DNA from: Marinobacter sp. LV10R510-11A
Lineage (GTDB): Bacteria; Pseudomonadota; Gammaproteobacteria; Pseudomonadales; Oleiphilaceae
NCBI RefSeq assembly: GCF_900215155.1
Contig: NZ_LT907980.1
Coordinates: 2,976,001 to 3,040,000, forward strand
Length of the DNA stretch: 64,000 nt
Direction of reading: 5' to 3'
This document shows, one piece after another, positions 28,761 to 39,970 of this stretch. Position 1 is the first letter of the stretch, and each line of letters starts with the position of its first letter. The position numbers and the translations under genes were made by a program. Under the pieces are notes generated by a model. It was given only the letters and a program-made list of their open reading frames with translations. It ran no database searches and was not told where the DNA came from.

Positions 28761-30092
28761 ATGCGTCGCCCGACAAAGGCGGATCTGATGCCATGGCTTG
28801 CCCGCGCGCTTTCCAGTACAGGAGCTCGCAACCCGCGACGGTGCATTTACAGCGCACGAGCCAGGGTAAGAGGCGAGACCGACCTTGTTCTAGCTTTCGT
28901 GAACCCCCGGGATCCGTTCGGATTACCCCTGCTGCAAGCACTTGCCCAGTTACAGAAGCGCTTCATGGTGCGCTTCCAGCTCCACACCGTCTGGCAGCTG
29001 GATGAGGAGATGTACCCCGAACCGGAACTCTGGCGGTTGTGGGCTCAACAAGACGCCACAAGGATCTCCACGTTATACAATCTCGATCCGCCTGACCGGC
29101 CAACCCTGCCTTCACAAAACGAGTTTTTAACCGCGGTGGTCCGGTTACTTGAGGCGGAACAGGCGGACGACGGGCTGCTCTCGGCTGCGCGGACGATGTC
29201 TGATCTCTGGGGCAAAAATGGCCACAATGCATCAGATACCGAATTTTCAGAGCATCAACAACAAACTCTGGCAGAGAATGAACAAAAACTCCGACGCCTT
29301 GGCCACTATCAGGGCAGCATGACCTATTATCTTGGCGAATGGTTCTGGGGCGTGGATCGGCTTGATCATCTTGAACGAAGCCTCATTGCCCAGGGGCTCA
29401 ATCGCGGCGACTCCGTTGACATCGTTTTTAATCGAACCAGGACCGGGGTGGGATGCACCTCCGCCGGTCTGCCCGAAGATCATCCGGCTTCCGACATCCC
29501 GCTGGAGGTGTTCTTCTCTATCCGCAGCCCTTATTCCTACCTCGGTCTGGAACGGGCAATCACTCTGGCTCGCAACTGGAATATCCCCCTTCGTCTGAGG
29601 CCGGTTCTACCGATGCTGATGCGTGGGCAATCGGTACCTGATGCCAAAAAGTGGTACATCTTTCATGACACCAAACGCGAGGCTCTCAAGCTGGGTATAC
29701 CCTACGGCTTTGTCGCCGATCCTCTGGGGCCGGGAGTCGAAAGGTGCTATGCGCTGTTTGAATACGCCCGCTCCCTTGGGCGTGAAGTCGATTACATGCG
29801 TACCTACGCCCGGGCCGTCAACGCTGAGGGCATTCGCTCGGAAACCGATGAGGGTCTGAGAATCATCGTTGAGCGTGCGGGACTCGACTGGCAGAACGCA
29901 AAGGCTTTGCTTGCAGACCAGAGCTGGCGTGAATGGGCGGAAGACAACCGCAAGGCTATGTATGACTGCGGGCTCTGGGGCGTTCCCAGTTTCCGTTACG
30001 GGCCCGTCAGCTGCTGGGGCCAGGATCGGCTGTGGTTAATAGATGATGAGATCAAAAAAAGTGGAGATGAATCAGGCGCGCCTAGCTGGTGA
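28761..30092 (+). CDS. Tandem-domain HCCA-isomerase/kappa-GST-like (DsbA-fold) protein, copy 1
   Basis: 443 residues with two thioredoxin/DsbA-type halves. The first (about 35-230; LVLAFVNPRDPFGLPLLQAL) is divergent; the second (about 245-430; LEVFFSIRSPYSYLGLERA, and CGLWGVPSFRYG...WGQDRLWLI) matches 2-hydroxychromene-2-carboxylate isomerase-like proteins, which use glutathione. It diverges from the TTL-like gene. A paralog lies at 33877-35193. Near the 3' end one G is missing relative to the paralog, so the tail reads on for about 10 extra residues instead of ending KKRWR. Confidence 0.8.
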   Translation: MRRPTKADLMPWLARALSSTGARNPRRCIYSARARVRGETDLVLAFVNPRDPFGLPLLQALAQLQKRFMVRFQLHTVWQLDEEMYPEPELWRLWAQQDATRISTLYNLDPPDRPTLPSQNEFLTAVVRLLEAEQADDGLLSAARTMSDLWGKNGHNASDTEFSEHQQQTLAENEQKLRRLGHYQGSMTYYLGEWFWGVDRLDHLERSLIAQGLNRGDSVDIVFNRTRTGVGCTSAGLPEDHPASDIPLEVFFSIRSPYSYLGLERAITLARNWNIPLRLRPVLPMLMRGQSVPDAKKWYIFHDTKREALKLGIPYGFVADPLGPGVERCYALFEYARSLGREVDYMRTYARAVNAEGIRSETDEGLRIIVERAGLDWQNAKALLADQSWREWAEDNRKAMYDCGLWGVPSFRYGPVSCWGQDRLWLIDDEIKKSGDESGAPSW

Positions 30093-30160
30093 GCCAAATC
30101 AGTCCGGATCGAAGCCCACCGCAACACCAACTCGGAGGTTCGGATGAGTGGGGATCTGAT

Positions 30161-31262
30161 TCAGACGACCTGTTTGCGGCGCCACGCGAGTTCGTTAGGA
30201 ATCGTGGCCTTGGGCTGAAGCATGGCAAAGTCCAGATCATCAATTTCCTTGCCATCTTTCAGTCGCTGAACAAAGTCGGGGTTGGCCAGCGCTTTCTTGG
30301 CGACTGCCAGCAAAGCTTCTGGGTAGTCAGCAGCAAAATCCTGATAGTTGGTCTCGTCGATGCCGCCATTGATGATCAGTTCAAGGTTATCCACTTCAGC
30401 GACAACATCGGCAAGCGTATTTGTGCCTTCGATGAAGGGTGTGCGGCGGACATCCCCGTCGGTGGTATGAACGAAGTCAGCACCGGCATCGCGCACCGCC
30501 TCGGCGATCTGGCGGAAGCCCGCTTCACCTTCCGGGATTTGATAGTCCGGATCGGTTACTGTTACCTGTGACAGGCGAATACCGAGCGCGAAGTCCTTAC
30601 CTACCGCTTCCCGGACGGCTTTGATGGTTTCAACCACAATACGCAGACGATTTTCGAGATTGCCACCGTAACGGTCATCGCGCTGGTTAAAATGGGTGCT
30701 CAGAAACTGGTTCAACAAGTAGCCGTTTGCACCGTGCAGCTCAATGCCATCAAATCCGGCGGCTTTGGCATTGACCGCCGACTGGACAGACCCGCTGATC
30801 GCGAACTGGATGTCCGCTATGGTCATGATCTTTGGCGTCTGCCATTCCGTCTGACCGCCATAGAAACCGAGTGGCGCGCCCTTGGGTTTGACTGCGCTGG
30901 GGGGCAGCGGGTTGATTGGTATACTGGTTCGCCTGGACCTGTGCACCCGCATGCATAAGCTGAACGAAAATTTTGCTGCCCGCTGCGTGGACGCGGTTAA
31001 CGATGGCTTTCCAACCTTCAATCTGGGCGTCGTTGATAATGCCGGGCTGGTTAGCGTAGCCCTGGCTGGCACCGTCATCGGTATACGTGCCCTCTGTAAT
31101 CAGCAGGCCAAAGCCACCTTTAGCATAGGCTTCGTAGTGATCGGCCATTATGTCATTGGGCGTGCCGTTCGGCTCAGCGCTGATCCGTGTCATGGGCGCA
31201 AGTGCAAACCGATTGGCCAGTGTCTGATTGGTAAATCGGGTACTCTGCATTACGTCGCTCAT
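30161..31262 (-). pseudogene. Old yellow enzyme-family NADH:flavin oxidoreductase, single-base frameshift
   Basis: From the ATG at 31262 the first frame gives the OYE start (RFTNQTLANRFALAPMTRISAE, QLMHAGAQVQANQYTNQP); the rest (LPPSAVKPKGAPLGFYGGQ, GFDGIELHGANGYLLNQFLSTHFNQRDDRYGG, and the end) continues in another frame to 30161. Removing one C from the CCCG run near 30917 rejoins them into an enzyme of about 366 residues with the FMN and His-Gly-Ala-Asn active-site motifs. The other residues are well preserved, so the lesion is recent or an assembly error. Confidence 0.8.
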
Positions 31263-31330
31263 ATGAGTAACCTCTTCCCAGTCCTGATTGAATATTAGGG
31301 AGCCTGAATAACTCCTGAATCGCCTAACGA

Positions 31331-31678
31331 TCACATGTTGGAGATGGCGCTTGTTGCGTCGTCGGTCGACAGTACGTCGCTAGCGATATAGCGGAAGTTC
31401 ACCATCGCTGCTTCATAGCCATCGCCCATATCCGGATGTTTGGCGGCTGCGGTAGCGTCCTTGACCACTGCCACTTCAAATCCGCGCTCAATAAGATCGC
31501 GCAAGTGCGACTCGACGCACAAATTGGCGGACATACCGGCCAGAATAACTTTGCCAATGCCATGCTTGCGCAACTGAAGCGCGAGATCGTTATTTTGCGG
31601 CCCTTGCATCAATGCGAGGGCAGCAGCAGTAGGTTCACGCGTCACTGATGTTCGATTTGAATTCGCTTCGTTCGTCAT
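31331..31678 (-). pseudogene. Isochorismatase-family cysteine hydrolase, internally deleted
   Basis: From the ATG at 31678 (GGAGGGG upstream) about 115 residues are read. The second half is a normal cysteine hydrolase end: LRKHGIGKVILAGMSANLCVESHLRDLIERGFEVAVVKDAT, with the nucleophile Cys in SANLC. The first half, with the catalytic Asp and Lys, is missing: MTNEANSNRTSVTREPTAAALALMQ runs straight into GPQNNDLALQLRK. The gene has lost roughly 100 internal residues and is unlikely to be active. Confidence 0.65.
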
Positions 31679-31769
31679 TGCGTACCCCTCCCCCCAGGTT
31701 GTGCCTTCAAGTGAAGTACATCCGAGCCTACGCCAATGTCTTCCTGCCTTCGGTGCGTTAGCCAACACG

Positions 31770-32084
31770 AAAAAAGGGGACCGAAAAAAGGGGACAGATT
31801 TATTTTTCAGGCGAGGTAAGGCAAAAGACAACACCTGCCTCTACCTATGCAAGCGAGGGGTTAGGCATCACTTGGCGGCAAAGCGCTGCAGCATGGAGGG
31901 TCGCAGGCGACCTCATAGGATGGTGCGTGCGTTAACGAACAGACAGGCGAACGTATGTCTGGACACAGTTGCAGCTGTTTTCAACAGCTTTCTTGTTGCT
32001 GGGCATAGCATTGACTCACGCACACGAGTTTTGGTCGGCGGCACCGGCCTATCATTCCGATATTGGCGCGTCCCCTTTTCTTTT
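31770..32084. repeat. About 310-bp element bounded by inverted AAAAGGGGAC / GTCCCCTTTT sequences
   Basis: Two direct AAAAAAGGGGAC units (31770-31781 and 31784-31795), the second continuing into AGATTTATTTTT, face an inverted GTCCCCTTTTCTTTT at 32070-32084. Such GGGGACAGATTTATTT ends commonly flank decayed Y1/REP-associated transposase genes in proteobacteria. No transposase can be read inside. Related GGGAAAACCGGGACAG sequences occur at 33732-33747 and 63219-63234. The stretch 31679-32147 shows no gene. Confidence 0.4.
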
Positions 32085-32147
32085 CCGCGGGTGCGCCTAT
32101 CGTTGATTGGCCTCACGATCGTCGCTTCTCACCTTCAGGAGGATGCA

Positions 32148-32981
32148 ATGAGCACTCAAACAACAGAAAACCATACGTACATTGACGGGCACAAAATTGC
32201 ATTTTTGGAACAGGGCACGGGTAGCCCGGTAATCCTGATTCACGGGATTCCAACGAACAGCCTCATGTGGCGAAATATTATTCCACAGCTCGCCAAAACA
32301 CATCGCGTCATCGCCCCAGACCTGCTCAATTATGGTCAATCTGCGAAACCGGAAAGCGCGGATGTATCCATCAATGCCCAAAGCCACATGCTCGTGAAAC
32401 TCATGGATGTCCTGGGTGTGCGGCGAGCCGATATTGTGGGGCATGATATTGGTGGAGGTGTTGCTCAGTTGCTGGCAGTCAATTATCCAGAGAAAATTCG
32501 TGAGCTCGTTTTGATGGATAGCATCTGCTTCGATTCGTGGCCCATACCAGAGTTTGAGCCGTTACAGAAACCCGGGGCTGAGTCTGAAATGAGTCTCGAC
32601 GGTTTTCTGAGCATGATGCGAGGCTTTATGCCAAACGGCGTATATGACAAGAGCGTCATGACTGATGAGCTTATTGAGCTCTATCTTGCACCTTGGTCAA
32701 CCGAAAACGGTAAGCGGGCATTTTTTCGCAATCTTAGACGGTTGAACAAAGAATATACTCAGGCCATAGCTGACGAACTTAGTCACCTTCCACATCAAAC
32801 GCTCATTATATGGGGTGACAAGGATTCCTTTCAGAAACCGGATTATGCCCCGAAGCTGGCGAAAGCGATTCCGAATGCAGAGCTTGTCTGGATCAAAGAT
32901 GCCGGTCATTGGCTAATTGACGAGAAGCCTGCTGAAATCGGAGATCGCATCAATCAATTTATCGCAATCCCAACAATTTAA
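32148..32981 (+). CDS. Alpha/beta hydrolase, haloalkane-dehalogenase/epoxide-hydrolase-like
   Basis: 277 residues from the ATG at 32148, which follows AGGAGGA. Features are the oxyanion segment LIHGIPTNSLMWRNIIPQL, the nucleophile elbow VGHDIGGGVA (Asp nucleophile, as in dehalogenases and epoxide hydrolases rather than Ser esterases), and the catalytic His in AGHWLIDEKPAEI. Substrate unknown. The flavodoxin-like gene follows after 13 bases, so both are probably co-transcribed. Confidence 0.82.
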   Translation: MSTQTTENHTYIDGHKIAFLEQGTGSPVILIHGIPTNSLMWRNIIPQLAKTHRVIAPDLLNYGQSAKPESADVSINAQSHMLVKLMDVLGVRRADIVGHDIGGGVAQLLAVNYPEKIRELVLMDSICFDSWPIPEFEPLQKPGAESEMSLDGFLSMMRGFMPNGVYDKSVMTDELIELYLAPWSTENGKRAFFRNLRRLNKEYTQAIADELSHLPHQTLIIWGDKDSFQKPDYAPKLAKAIPNAELVWIKDAGHWLIDEKPAEIGDRINQFIAIPTI

Positions 32982-32994
32982 CCGGAGACATACC

Positions 32995-33717
32995 ATGGCT
33001 GATTTCGCAGATATTAGTGCCCTCTTCGTTAACACATCTCTACAGAAGAAAGAAGACGAAAGCCACACCAGATTACTCCTCAATGCTTCTGCTGCCATCA
33101 TGAAGAAGTGCGGTGTTTCTGTAGAACACCTGCATTTGGCTGCGCACGACGTTCCACCGGGTGTCTATCCTGATATGACCGAATACGGATGGGCCATAGA
33201 CGAGTGGCCTGCGATCTGGGAGAAGGTAAAGGAGGCCGACATTCTCATAGTGGGAACCCCCCTTTGGCTGGGGGAGGAAAGCTCGATATGCCGCGTACTG
33301 ATCGAGCGACTCTACGCAATGTCTGGACAGCTCAATGAGAAGGGGCAATCAATTTATTATGGCAAAGTCGGAGGCTGCGTCATCACCGGCAACGAAGACG
33401 GGATCAAGCACACGGCGATGACAATCGGATTTGCGCTCAACCATTTGGGTTATACAATCCCGCCCCAGGCCGATTGTGGATGGATTGGCGAGGCGGGTCC
33501 TGGACCCTCCTATGGTGACGAGATTGAAGGTGGCGGTCGTGCGGGTTTCGACAGTGACTTTACGCAACAAAATACCACGATCATGACCTGGAATTGCATG
33601 CACATCGCACATATGCTGAAGGAGGCTGGTGGAATCCCGAACGAGGGAAATGACCGCGAGGCATGGAAAGCCGGGGAGCGATTCGGCTTCGAAAATCCAG
33701 TTGGAAATGCGGTATAA
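32995..33717 (+). CDS. Flavodoxin-fold NAD(P)H-dependent oxidoreductase
   Basis: 240 residues from the ATG at 32995 (CCGGAGA upstream). The fold of NADPH-dependent FMN reductases is seen: ALFVNTSLQKKEDESHTRLLL (FMN phosphate loop), VKEADILIVGTPLWLGEESSICRVLIERL and VGGCVITGNEDGIKHTAMTIGFALNHLG. It likely reduces flavins or quinone-like compounds with FMN. It follows the alpha/beta hydrolase gene closely. Confidence 0.82.
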   Translation: MADFADISALFVNTSLQKKEDESHTRLLLNASAAIMKKCGVSVEHLHLAAHDVPPGVYPDMTEYGWAIDEWPAIWEKVKEADILIVGTPLWLGEESSICRVLIERLYAMSGQLNEKGQSIYYGKVGGCVITGNEDGIKHTAMTIGFALNHLGYTIPPQADCGWIGEAGPGPSYGDEIEGGGRAGFDSDFTQQNTTIMTWNCMHIAHMLKEAGGIPNEGNDREAWKAGERFGFENPVGNAV

Positions 33718-33876
33718 CAAATAAGGATAGGTCGGGAAAACCGGGACAGAAGTCTTCCGTTGTTTGGCGTGCACATTGATTCCACGTACTATCGACACTG
33801 CAGGCTTACAGTTGTTACACCTCCTATCCTTGCACGTTCGCGGCTGTTCAAAAACAAAGACAATATGAGTAAGTGA

Positions 33877-35193
33877 ATGAGACTCCCTCAAAAAGCCGAC
33901 TTGATGCCATGGGGCGCGCGGATCATTTCCAGTCCGACAACCCGGCGATACCGTCAAGCTGCCTTCCGCTGGAAGTCACTGCTCAAAGGTGAAAGTAGAG
34001 TGGTTGACGTGTTCATCAACCCCCGCGATCCTTTCAGTTTTGTTCTGTTACACGCCTTGCCTAACCTGACCAACCGGTTCGATATTCAGCTGCGTTTTCA
34101 GACTGTCTGGCACCAACCTGGGGATATGTTCCCGGAACCTGCAATGTGGACGGACTGGGCAATCCGGGATGCCGCGCGACTGGCCAATCTATACGGACTG
34201 GAAGGTCCCGGATTACACGCACCGCCCACCGAAGCAAGGCTGATCGCCTGCCGGGATAAACTTCTGGGCCTTGAACATTCCGAAGATTATCTGGCCCGGG
34301 CCACCGCTACCATGGGGGTGCTATGGCAGGCGGACGAATCGGGCGCTATCGGAGAAAGTGGGCCAACAACGCCCGAGCTGGAGGAAAGGCTTAGGAAGAA
34401 CGAGCAACATCTGTCCGAGCTCGGTCACTATCAGGGCAGCATGCTGCATTTTCGGGGTGAGTGGTTCTGGGGCGTGGACCGACTCGACCATCTGGAACGG
34501 CTGCTGATTCGTGAAGGACGAGCCCATCACCCGGCAGAAGAACCGGTCTGGGACAAAACCTGGGCCAATCTGGGGCAGCAGGCCACGGCTCTGGTTGATC
34601 CCCAACCGGCCCGGGATATCGAGCTGGAAGTTTTCTTTTCCATCCGCAGCCCTTACTCGTACCTTGGCCTGGAGCGGGCGGCCCCACTGGCGCAAGCGTG
34701 GAATATCCCCCTGCGCCTACGCCCGGTCTTGCCCATGCTGATGCGCGGCCAATCCGTGCCAGACACCAAAAAGTGGTACATCTTTCAAGACACCAAACGG
34801 GAGGCCCTGAAGCTTGGCATCCCCTACGGCCTTGTCGCGGACCCACTGGGGCCGGGGGTCGAAAGGTGCTATGCGCTGTTTGAATACGCTCGATCCCTTG
34901 GGCGTGAAATCGATTACATGCGCAGCTATGCCCGAGCCGTCAACGCCGAAGGTATTCGTTCGGAAACCGATACCGGCCTGCGAATCATCGTTGAACGCGC
35001 CGGCCTGGATTGGCCGAAAGCCAAGGCTCTGCTTGCCGACCAGAGCTGGCGCGAAGGGGCAGAGGATAACCGTAAAGCGATGTATGGCTGCGGGCTCTGG
35101 GGCGTTCCCAGTTTCCGTTACGGGACCGTCAGCTGCTGGGGCCAGGACCGGCTATGGTTGATAGAAGATGAGATCAAAAAAAGGTGGAGATGA
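33877..35193 (+). CDS. Tandem-domain HCCA-isomerase/kappa-GST-like (DsbA-fold) protein, copy 2
   Basis: 438 residues, paralog of 28761-30092. The N-terminal half is moderately diverged (VVDVFINPRDPFSFVLLHAL), whereas the C-terminal half is nearly identical to copy 1 (from ELEVFFSIRSPYSYLGLERA to the end), also at DNA level around 34840-35190. It ends IKKRWR. The strong similarity limited to the 3' half suggests gene conversion or selection on the catalytic domain. No ribosome binding site is obvious before the ATG. Confidence 0.8.
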   Translation: MRLPQKADLMPWGARIISSPTTRRYRQAAFRWKSLLKGESRVVDVFINPRDPFSFVLLHALPNLTNRFDIQLRFQTVWHQPGDMFPEPAMWTDWAIRDAARLANLYGLEGPGLHAPPTEARLIACRDKLLGLEHSEDYLARATATMGVLWQADESGAIGESGPTTPELEERLRKNEQHLSELGHYQGSMLHFRGEWFWGVDRLDHLERLLIREGRAHHPAEEPVWDKTWANLGQQATALVDPQPARDIELEVFFSIRSPYSYLGLERAAPLAQAWNIPLRLRPVLPMLMRGQSVPDTKKWYIFQDTKREALKLGIPYGLVADPLGPGVERCYALFEYARSLGREIDYMRSYARAVNAEGIRSETDTGLRIIVERAGLDWPKAKALLADQSWREGAEDNRKAMYGCGLWGVPSFRYGTVSCWGQDRLWLIEDEIKKRWR

Positions 35194-35271
35194 ACCAGGT
35201 ACCATTGATCGCTGACCCAATGCCAAACACAAAACCACCCAAGGGGATAGACCAGTGAAACGGATAGACGG

Positions 35272-36252
35272 TCAATACTTCTGTAGGGGCTGCCACTTCT
35301 CGACCTGGTTGTCGGCAAAGTTCACGCTCCACACTGTTCCGTCACTCCCAATGGCGACGGCCATTGCCGTATGGCTGGGGTTATCCGGTACGCTGCCGAA
35401 TGCGGTGAGATAGTCCCCTTGCGCCGTGAACTTCTGGATACGGTCGTTATAAAAGTCAGCCACAAAGACATTGCCTTTAGGGCCGATGGCAATGGATGTT
35501 GCGGTGGTGAGCCAGCCTTTGAATGGCCCGTAGAGACCCAGGGCAAAGGGTCCACCCCATTTGCGCAGAAAGTCGCCTTTGGCATCAAAGAGCTGGACAC
35601 GATTACCATAACCATCTGCCACGTAGAGAGTTCCGTCATCGGCGAGCGCCACATCGGTGGGATAGGTGAATTCACCGGCGCCTTTTGCCGTCTCGCCGGT
35701 GGTTCCCCACTGCTTGACGAAGGAACCGTCCGCCCTCAAATGCTGCACGCGCTGATTGTAGAAGTCGGTTACAAACAGGTCGCCATTGTCGGCAACAGCC
35801 ACACCTCCCGGGGTATTGAACCGCCCGGGTCCCTCACCGGGTTCACCAATGATTTCCAGGGGCTCGCCAGCCAGGCTGAACACCTGAATCCGGTCGTTCA
35901 TGTACTCGGGAACATAAAGCTTTTCGTCGTGGATGGTCAGGTTCATCGGCCGCCCGAGCTCGCCGATGCCATCGCCAGTGGCACCGAATTCCCGTTTGAA
36001 TTTCCCCTCGTGATCAAAGACCTGGATTCGCCCGTTGCGTGCATCGGATACGAAGACTTCGGTGTTCGTTACGGCAATGCCGGTGGGGTCATTAAGCTGC
36101 CCCGGCCCACTGCCTTTTTCACCCCAGGAAAGAGCCAGAGCGTAAGGCGTCTCCTGATTCCAGTTGATCGCTCCGCCCACCCAGGCGAGCAGGGTCAGTG
36201 CGGCTGCGAGACCGAGGACGCTGTAACCCAGCCATTGACCGATTTTTTTCAT
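35272..36252 (-). CDS. NHL-repeat beta-propeller protein, membrane-anchored
   Basis: 326 residues: an N-terminal signal anchor (MKKIGQWLGYSVLGLAAALTLLAWVGG) and about six NHL units such as LNDPTGIAVTNTEVFVSDARNGRIQVFDHEGKF, each with the VxDxxNxRIQ-like core. It should fold as a six-bladed propeller in the periplasm and probably binds a partner. It lies 15 bases downstream of an outer-membrane protein gene and an HMA protein gene on the same strand, so the three form a probable operon in the mercury region. Confidence 0.82.
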   Translation of the reverse strand: MKKIGQWLGYSVLGLAAALTLLAWVGGAINWNQETPYALALSWGEKGSGPGQLNDPTGIAVTNTEVFVSDARNGRIQVFDHEGKFKREFGATGDGIGELGRPMNLTIHDEKLYVPEYMNDRIQVFSLAGEPLEIIGEPGEGPGRFNTPGGVAVADNGDLFVTDFYNQRVQHLRADGSFVKQWGTTGETAKGAGEFTYPTDVALADDGTLYVADGYGNRVQLFDAKGDFLRKWGGPFALGLYGPFKGWLTTATSIAIGPKGNVFVADFYNDRIQKFTAQGDYLTAFGSVPDNPSHTAMAVAIGSDGTVWSVNFADNQVEKWQPLQKY

Positions 36253-36267
36253 GCTCTGCCCCGGAAA

Positions 36268-37194
36268 CTAGAAGTTGCGACGAAAACCGACACGCACAAT
36301 GTAATCATCCTCGATGGCGTCACCATGGGGATTTTCGGCGACGGGTAGCTGTACCGTGCCTTCGACGATCCAGCGCCGGGTTACGTATTGCAACCCCGGC
36401 GCGAGCAGCCACTGAGTGCCGCCGGAATTGGCATCAGTGCCGCTGCCCAACTCATCGCGCTCACGATGGACGAGATTGGATTCCAGCAGAGCGTAGACGA
36501 AGGCCGGCGTGCCGGAGACACCCTTCATACTTCGCGGCCAGATCCGGTATTGCAGCGAGGCGTCGAAGTGCGTCTCGTCGCCTCGTGCGAAACCGTCGTG
36601 ACGCCCGTTTTCACGGTAAAGCAACTGCCCATCCAGCTGGTACTGCAGGGTCTGATAAGTGGTTACCACACCACCGAAGCCGTCCCATGCGCCATCGCCA
36701 GCTTGCAGCGGGCGTGGCAGCTCGCCAAAGCGATCGCTGTCGTTATGGTCGCCTGTGGGGGCGGTGAGGCCGAACACCGGCGCTACGCGGAAGGTGCTAC
36801 CGGTGAAATCTTTCTTGTAAAGCGTGTAGCGCCCAAACAGCGACAGGTCACCAAAGCCGCTGGTTTTACGCTCGATCCGGCCCGTGGGCCCCATCGGCAT
36901 AGTAACGTCCAGCTCTTTATAGAAGAAGTAGGGGACCACGCCGAATACGGCGAGCCTTGAAGTGACGCCATAACCCAGTACGCTGCCCAAAGCCTGTATC
37001 GAGACTTCGCGATTCATCGGGCCGTCGTCGGAGCGCTCCCGCAATACAAGCTGCTCACGCCAGATACTTTGGCCCTGGGCCACCGGAAGGGCGGTATTGA
37101 AGGTGTTGGGTGCGGCTTGCGCCATGGTTCCGCCCATAAGCAGCAAACTGCCAACCAGCGCCATCACGCTAGCTGGCCGACGGCTACTGTTCAT
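36268..37194 (-). CDS. Outer-membrane beta-barrel protein (transporter-like)
   Basis: 308 residues from the ATG at 37194; AGGTG lies seven bases upstream inside the HMA gene. A signal peptide (ASVMALVGSLLLMGGTMAQA) precedes alternating amphipathic strands (RLAVFGVVPYFFYKELDV, FGDLSLFGRYTLYK, DDYIVRVGFRRNF with terminal Phe), the look of a PF13557-like outer-membrane protein. It overlaps the preceding HMA gene by 11 bases. A role in metal handling is inferred from its neighbours only. Confidence 0.75.
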   Translation of the reverse strand: MNSSRRPASVMALVGSLLLMGGTMAQAAPNTFNTALPVAQGQSIWREQLVLRERSDDGPMNREVSIQALGSVLGYGVTSRLAVFGVVPYFFYKELDVTMPMGPTGRIERKTSGFGDLSLFGRYTLYKKDFTGSTFRVAPVFGLTAPTGDHNDSDRFGELPRPLQAGDGAWDGFGGVVTTYQTLQYQLDGQLLYRENGRHDGFARGDETHFDASLQYRIWPRSMKGVSGTPAFVYALLESNLVHRERDELGSGTDANSGGTQWLLAPGLQYVTRRWIVEGTVQLPVAENPHGDAIEDDYIVRVGFRRNF

Positions 37195-37501
37195 TGCCAT
37201 CACCTGTTTCGCCCTCGGCTTGCGAGTAGGATCTGAGCGTAAAACCCGCCTCGTCAACGGCCTGGCGCGCCCGCTCCTCGGTGAGTGTCTTGCCCTCGTG
37301 CAGGGCCACACGCACCACGCTTTCGCCAACATCGACCTGCACGTCAGTGACACCCTCAATCTTGTTCAGGCGTTTTTCGATACCGTAGGCACAGAACGGG
37401 CAAGCCAGACCATCCACTCCCAGAACATAGTGATTATCGGCCGCCAGCACAGCCATGCTGAATATCAGAGCCGATAGCAGCAGGGTAAGTTTTTTGACCA
37501 T
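37184..37501 (-). CDS. Periplasmic heavy-metal-associated (HMA) domain protein, MerP-like
   Basis: 105 residues: signal peptide (MVKKLTLLLSALIFSMAVLA), then an HMA domain with GLACPFCAYGIEKRLNKIEGV (metal-binding C-x2-C; MerP itself has GMTCSAC). The PFCAYG variant differs from classic MerP. First gene of a trio with an outer-membrane barrel and an NHL protein, downstream of a merA remnant. It may bind mercury or copper in the periplasm. Confidence 0.82.
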   Translation of the reverse strand: MVKKLTLLLSALIFSMAVLAADNHYVLGVDGLACPFCAYGIEKRLNKIEGVTDVQVDVGESVVRVALHEGKTLTEERARQAVDEAGFTLRSYSQAEGETGDGNEQ

Positions 37502-37574
37502 GACACTGTCCTCGTTTGGGTCGTACCAGTCTAAAACCTTGCACCTGCTCCCAGGTCAAGGTGCATTCCTTCTA

Positions 37575-37961
<387 letters not shown>

Positions 37962-38102
37962 CTAAGCGCTACACGCTCAAAACCAAATGCCGCGTGCGGT
38001 TCCGCACAGACAGATTGTTGACCGCAGGCGAATAATGTCGAAGTTAGAAGAAGTACATTCGTACTTGGCTGCCGGTTTCGCAGTTAAGGCACAACATACT
38101 CC

Positions 38103-38305
38103 ATGGCGATAATCTCACGGAAAAAAGAGACGGTAGAAATTATTATTGGGCTCTTACTGCTCGCCGGGCGTGGTTCCAGAGGGTGCGAGTTTCCCGATCC
38201 TTTCCGGTATGCCGGGCGAATTCCTGCTGAAAGATATCGTGCTGTTAGCTGCCTCCATTTCTCCGGCCAGGCCTGGCCGTTATACGATCTGATGGATCTC
38301 GTTCA
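38103..38305 (+). pseudogene. DUF417 (YkgB-like) membrane protein remnant
   Basis: The plus strand encodes ETVEIIIGLLLLAG, then, after a one-base shift, FPILSGMPGEFLLKDIVLLAAS, which match the C-terminal half of YkgB/DUF417 membrane proteins (the GxFLLKDLVLL motif). The N-terminal half is missing. The stretch 37936-38102 upstream of it shows nothing readable. It separates intact merA from the merA remnant. Confidence 0.5.
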
Positions 38306-38319
38306 TCGGCGTCTCCGCC

Positions 38320-39968
<1,649 letters not shown>

Positions 39969-39970
39969 GG

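Noticed and set aside
31701..32147. N-terminal extension of the alpha/beta hydrolase frame
   Set aside because: The first 149 codons cross the GGGGAC-bounded element, have no domain character, and the ATG at 32148 has a strong ribosome binding site.
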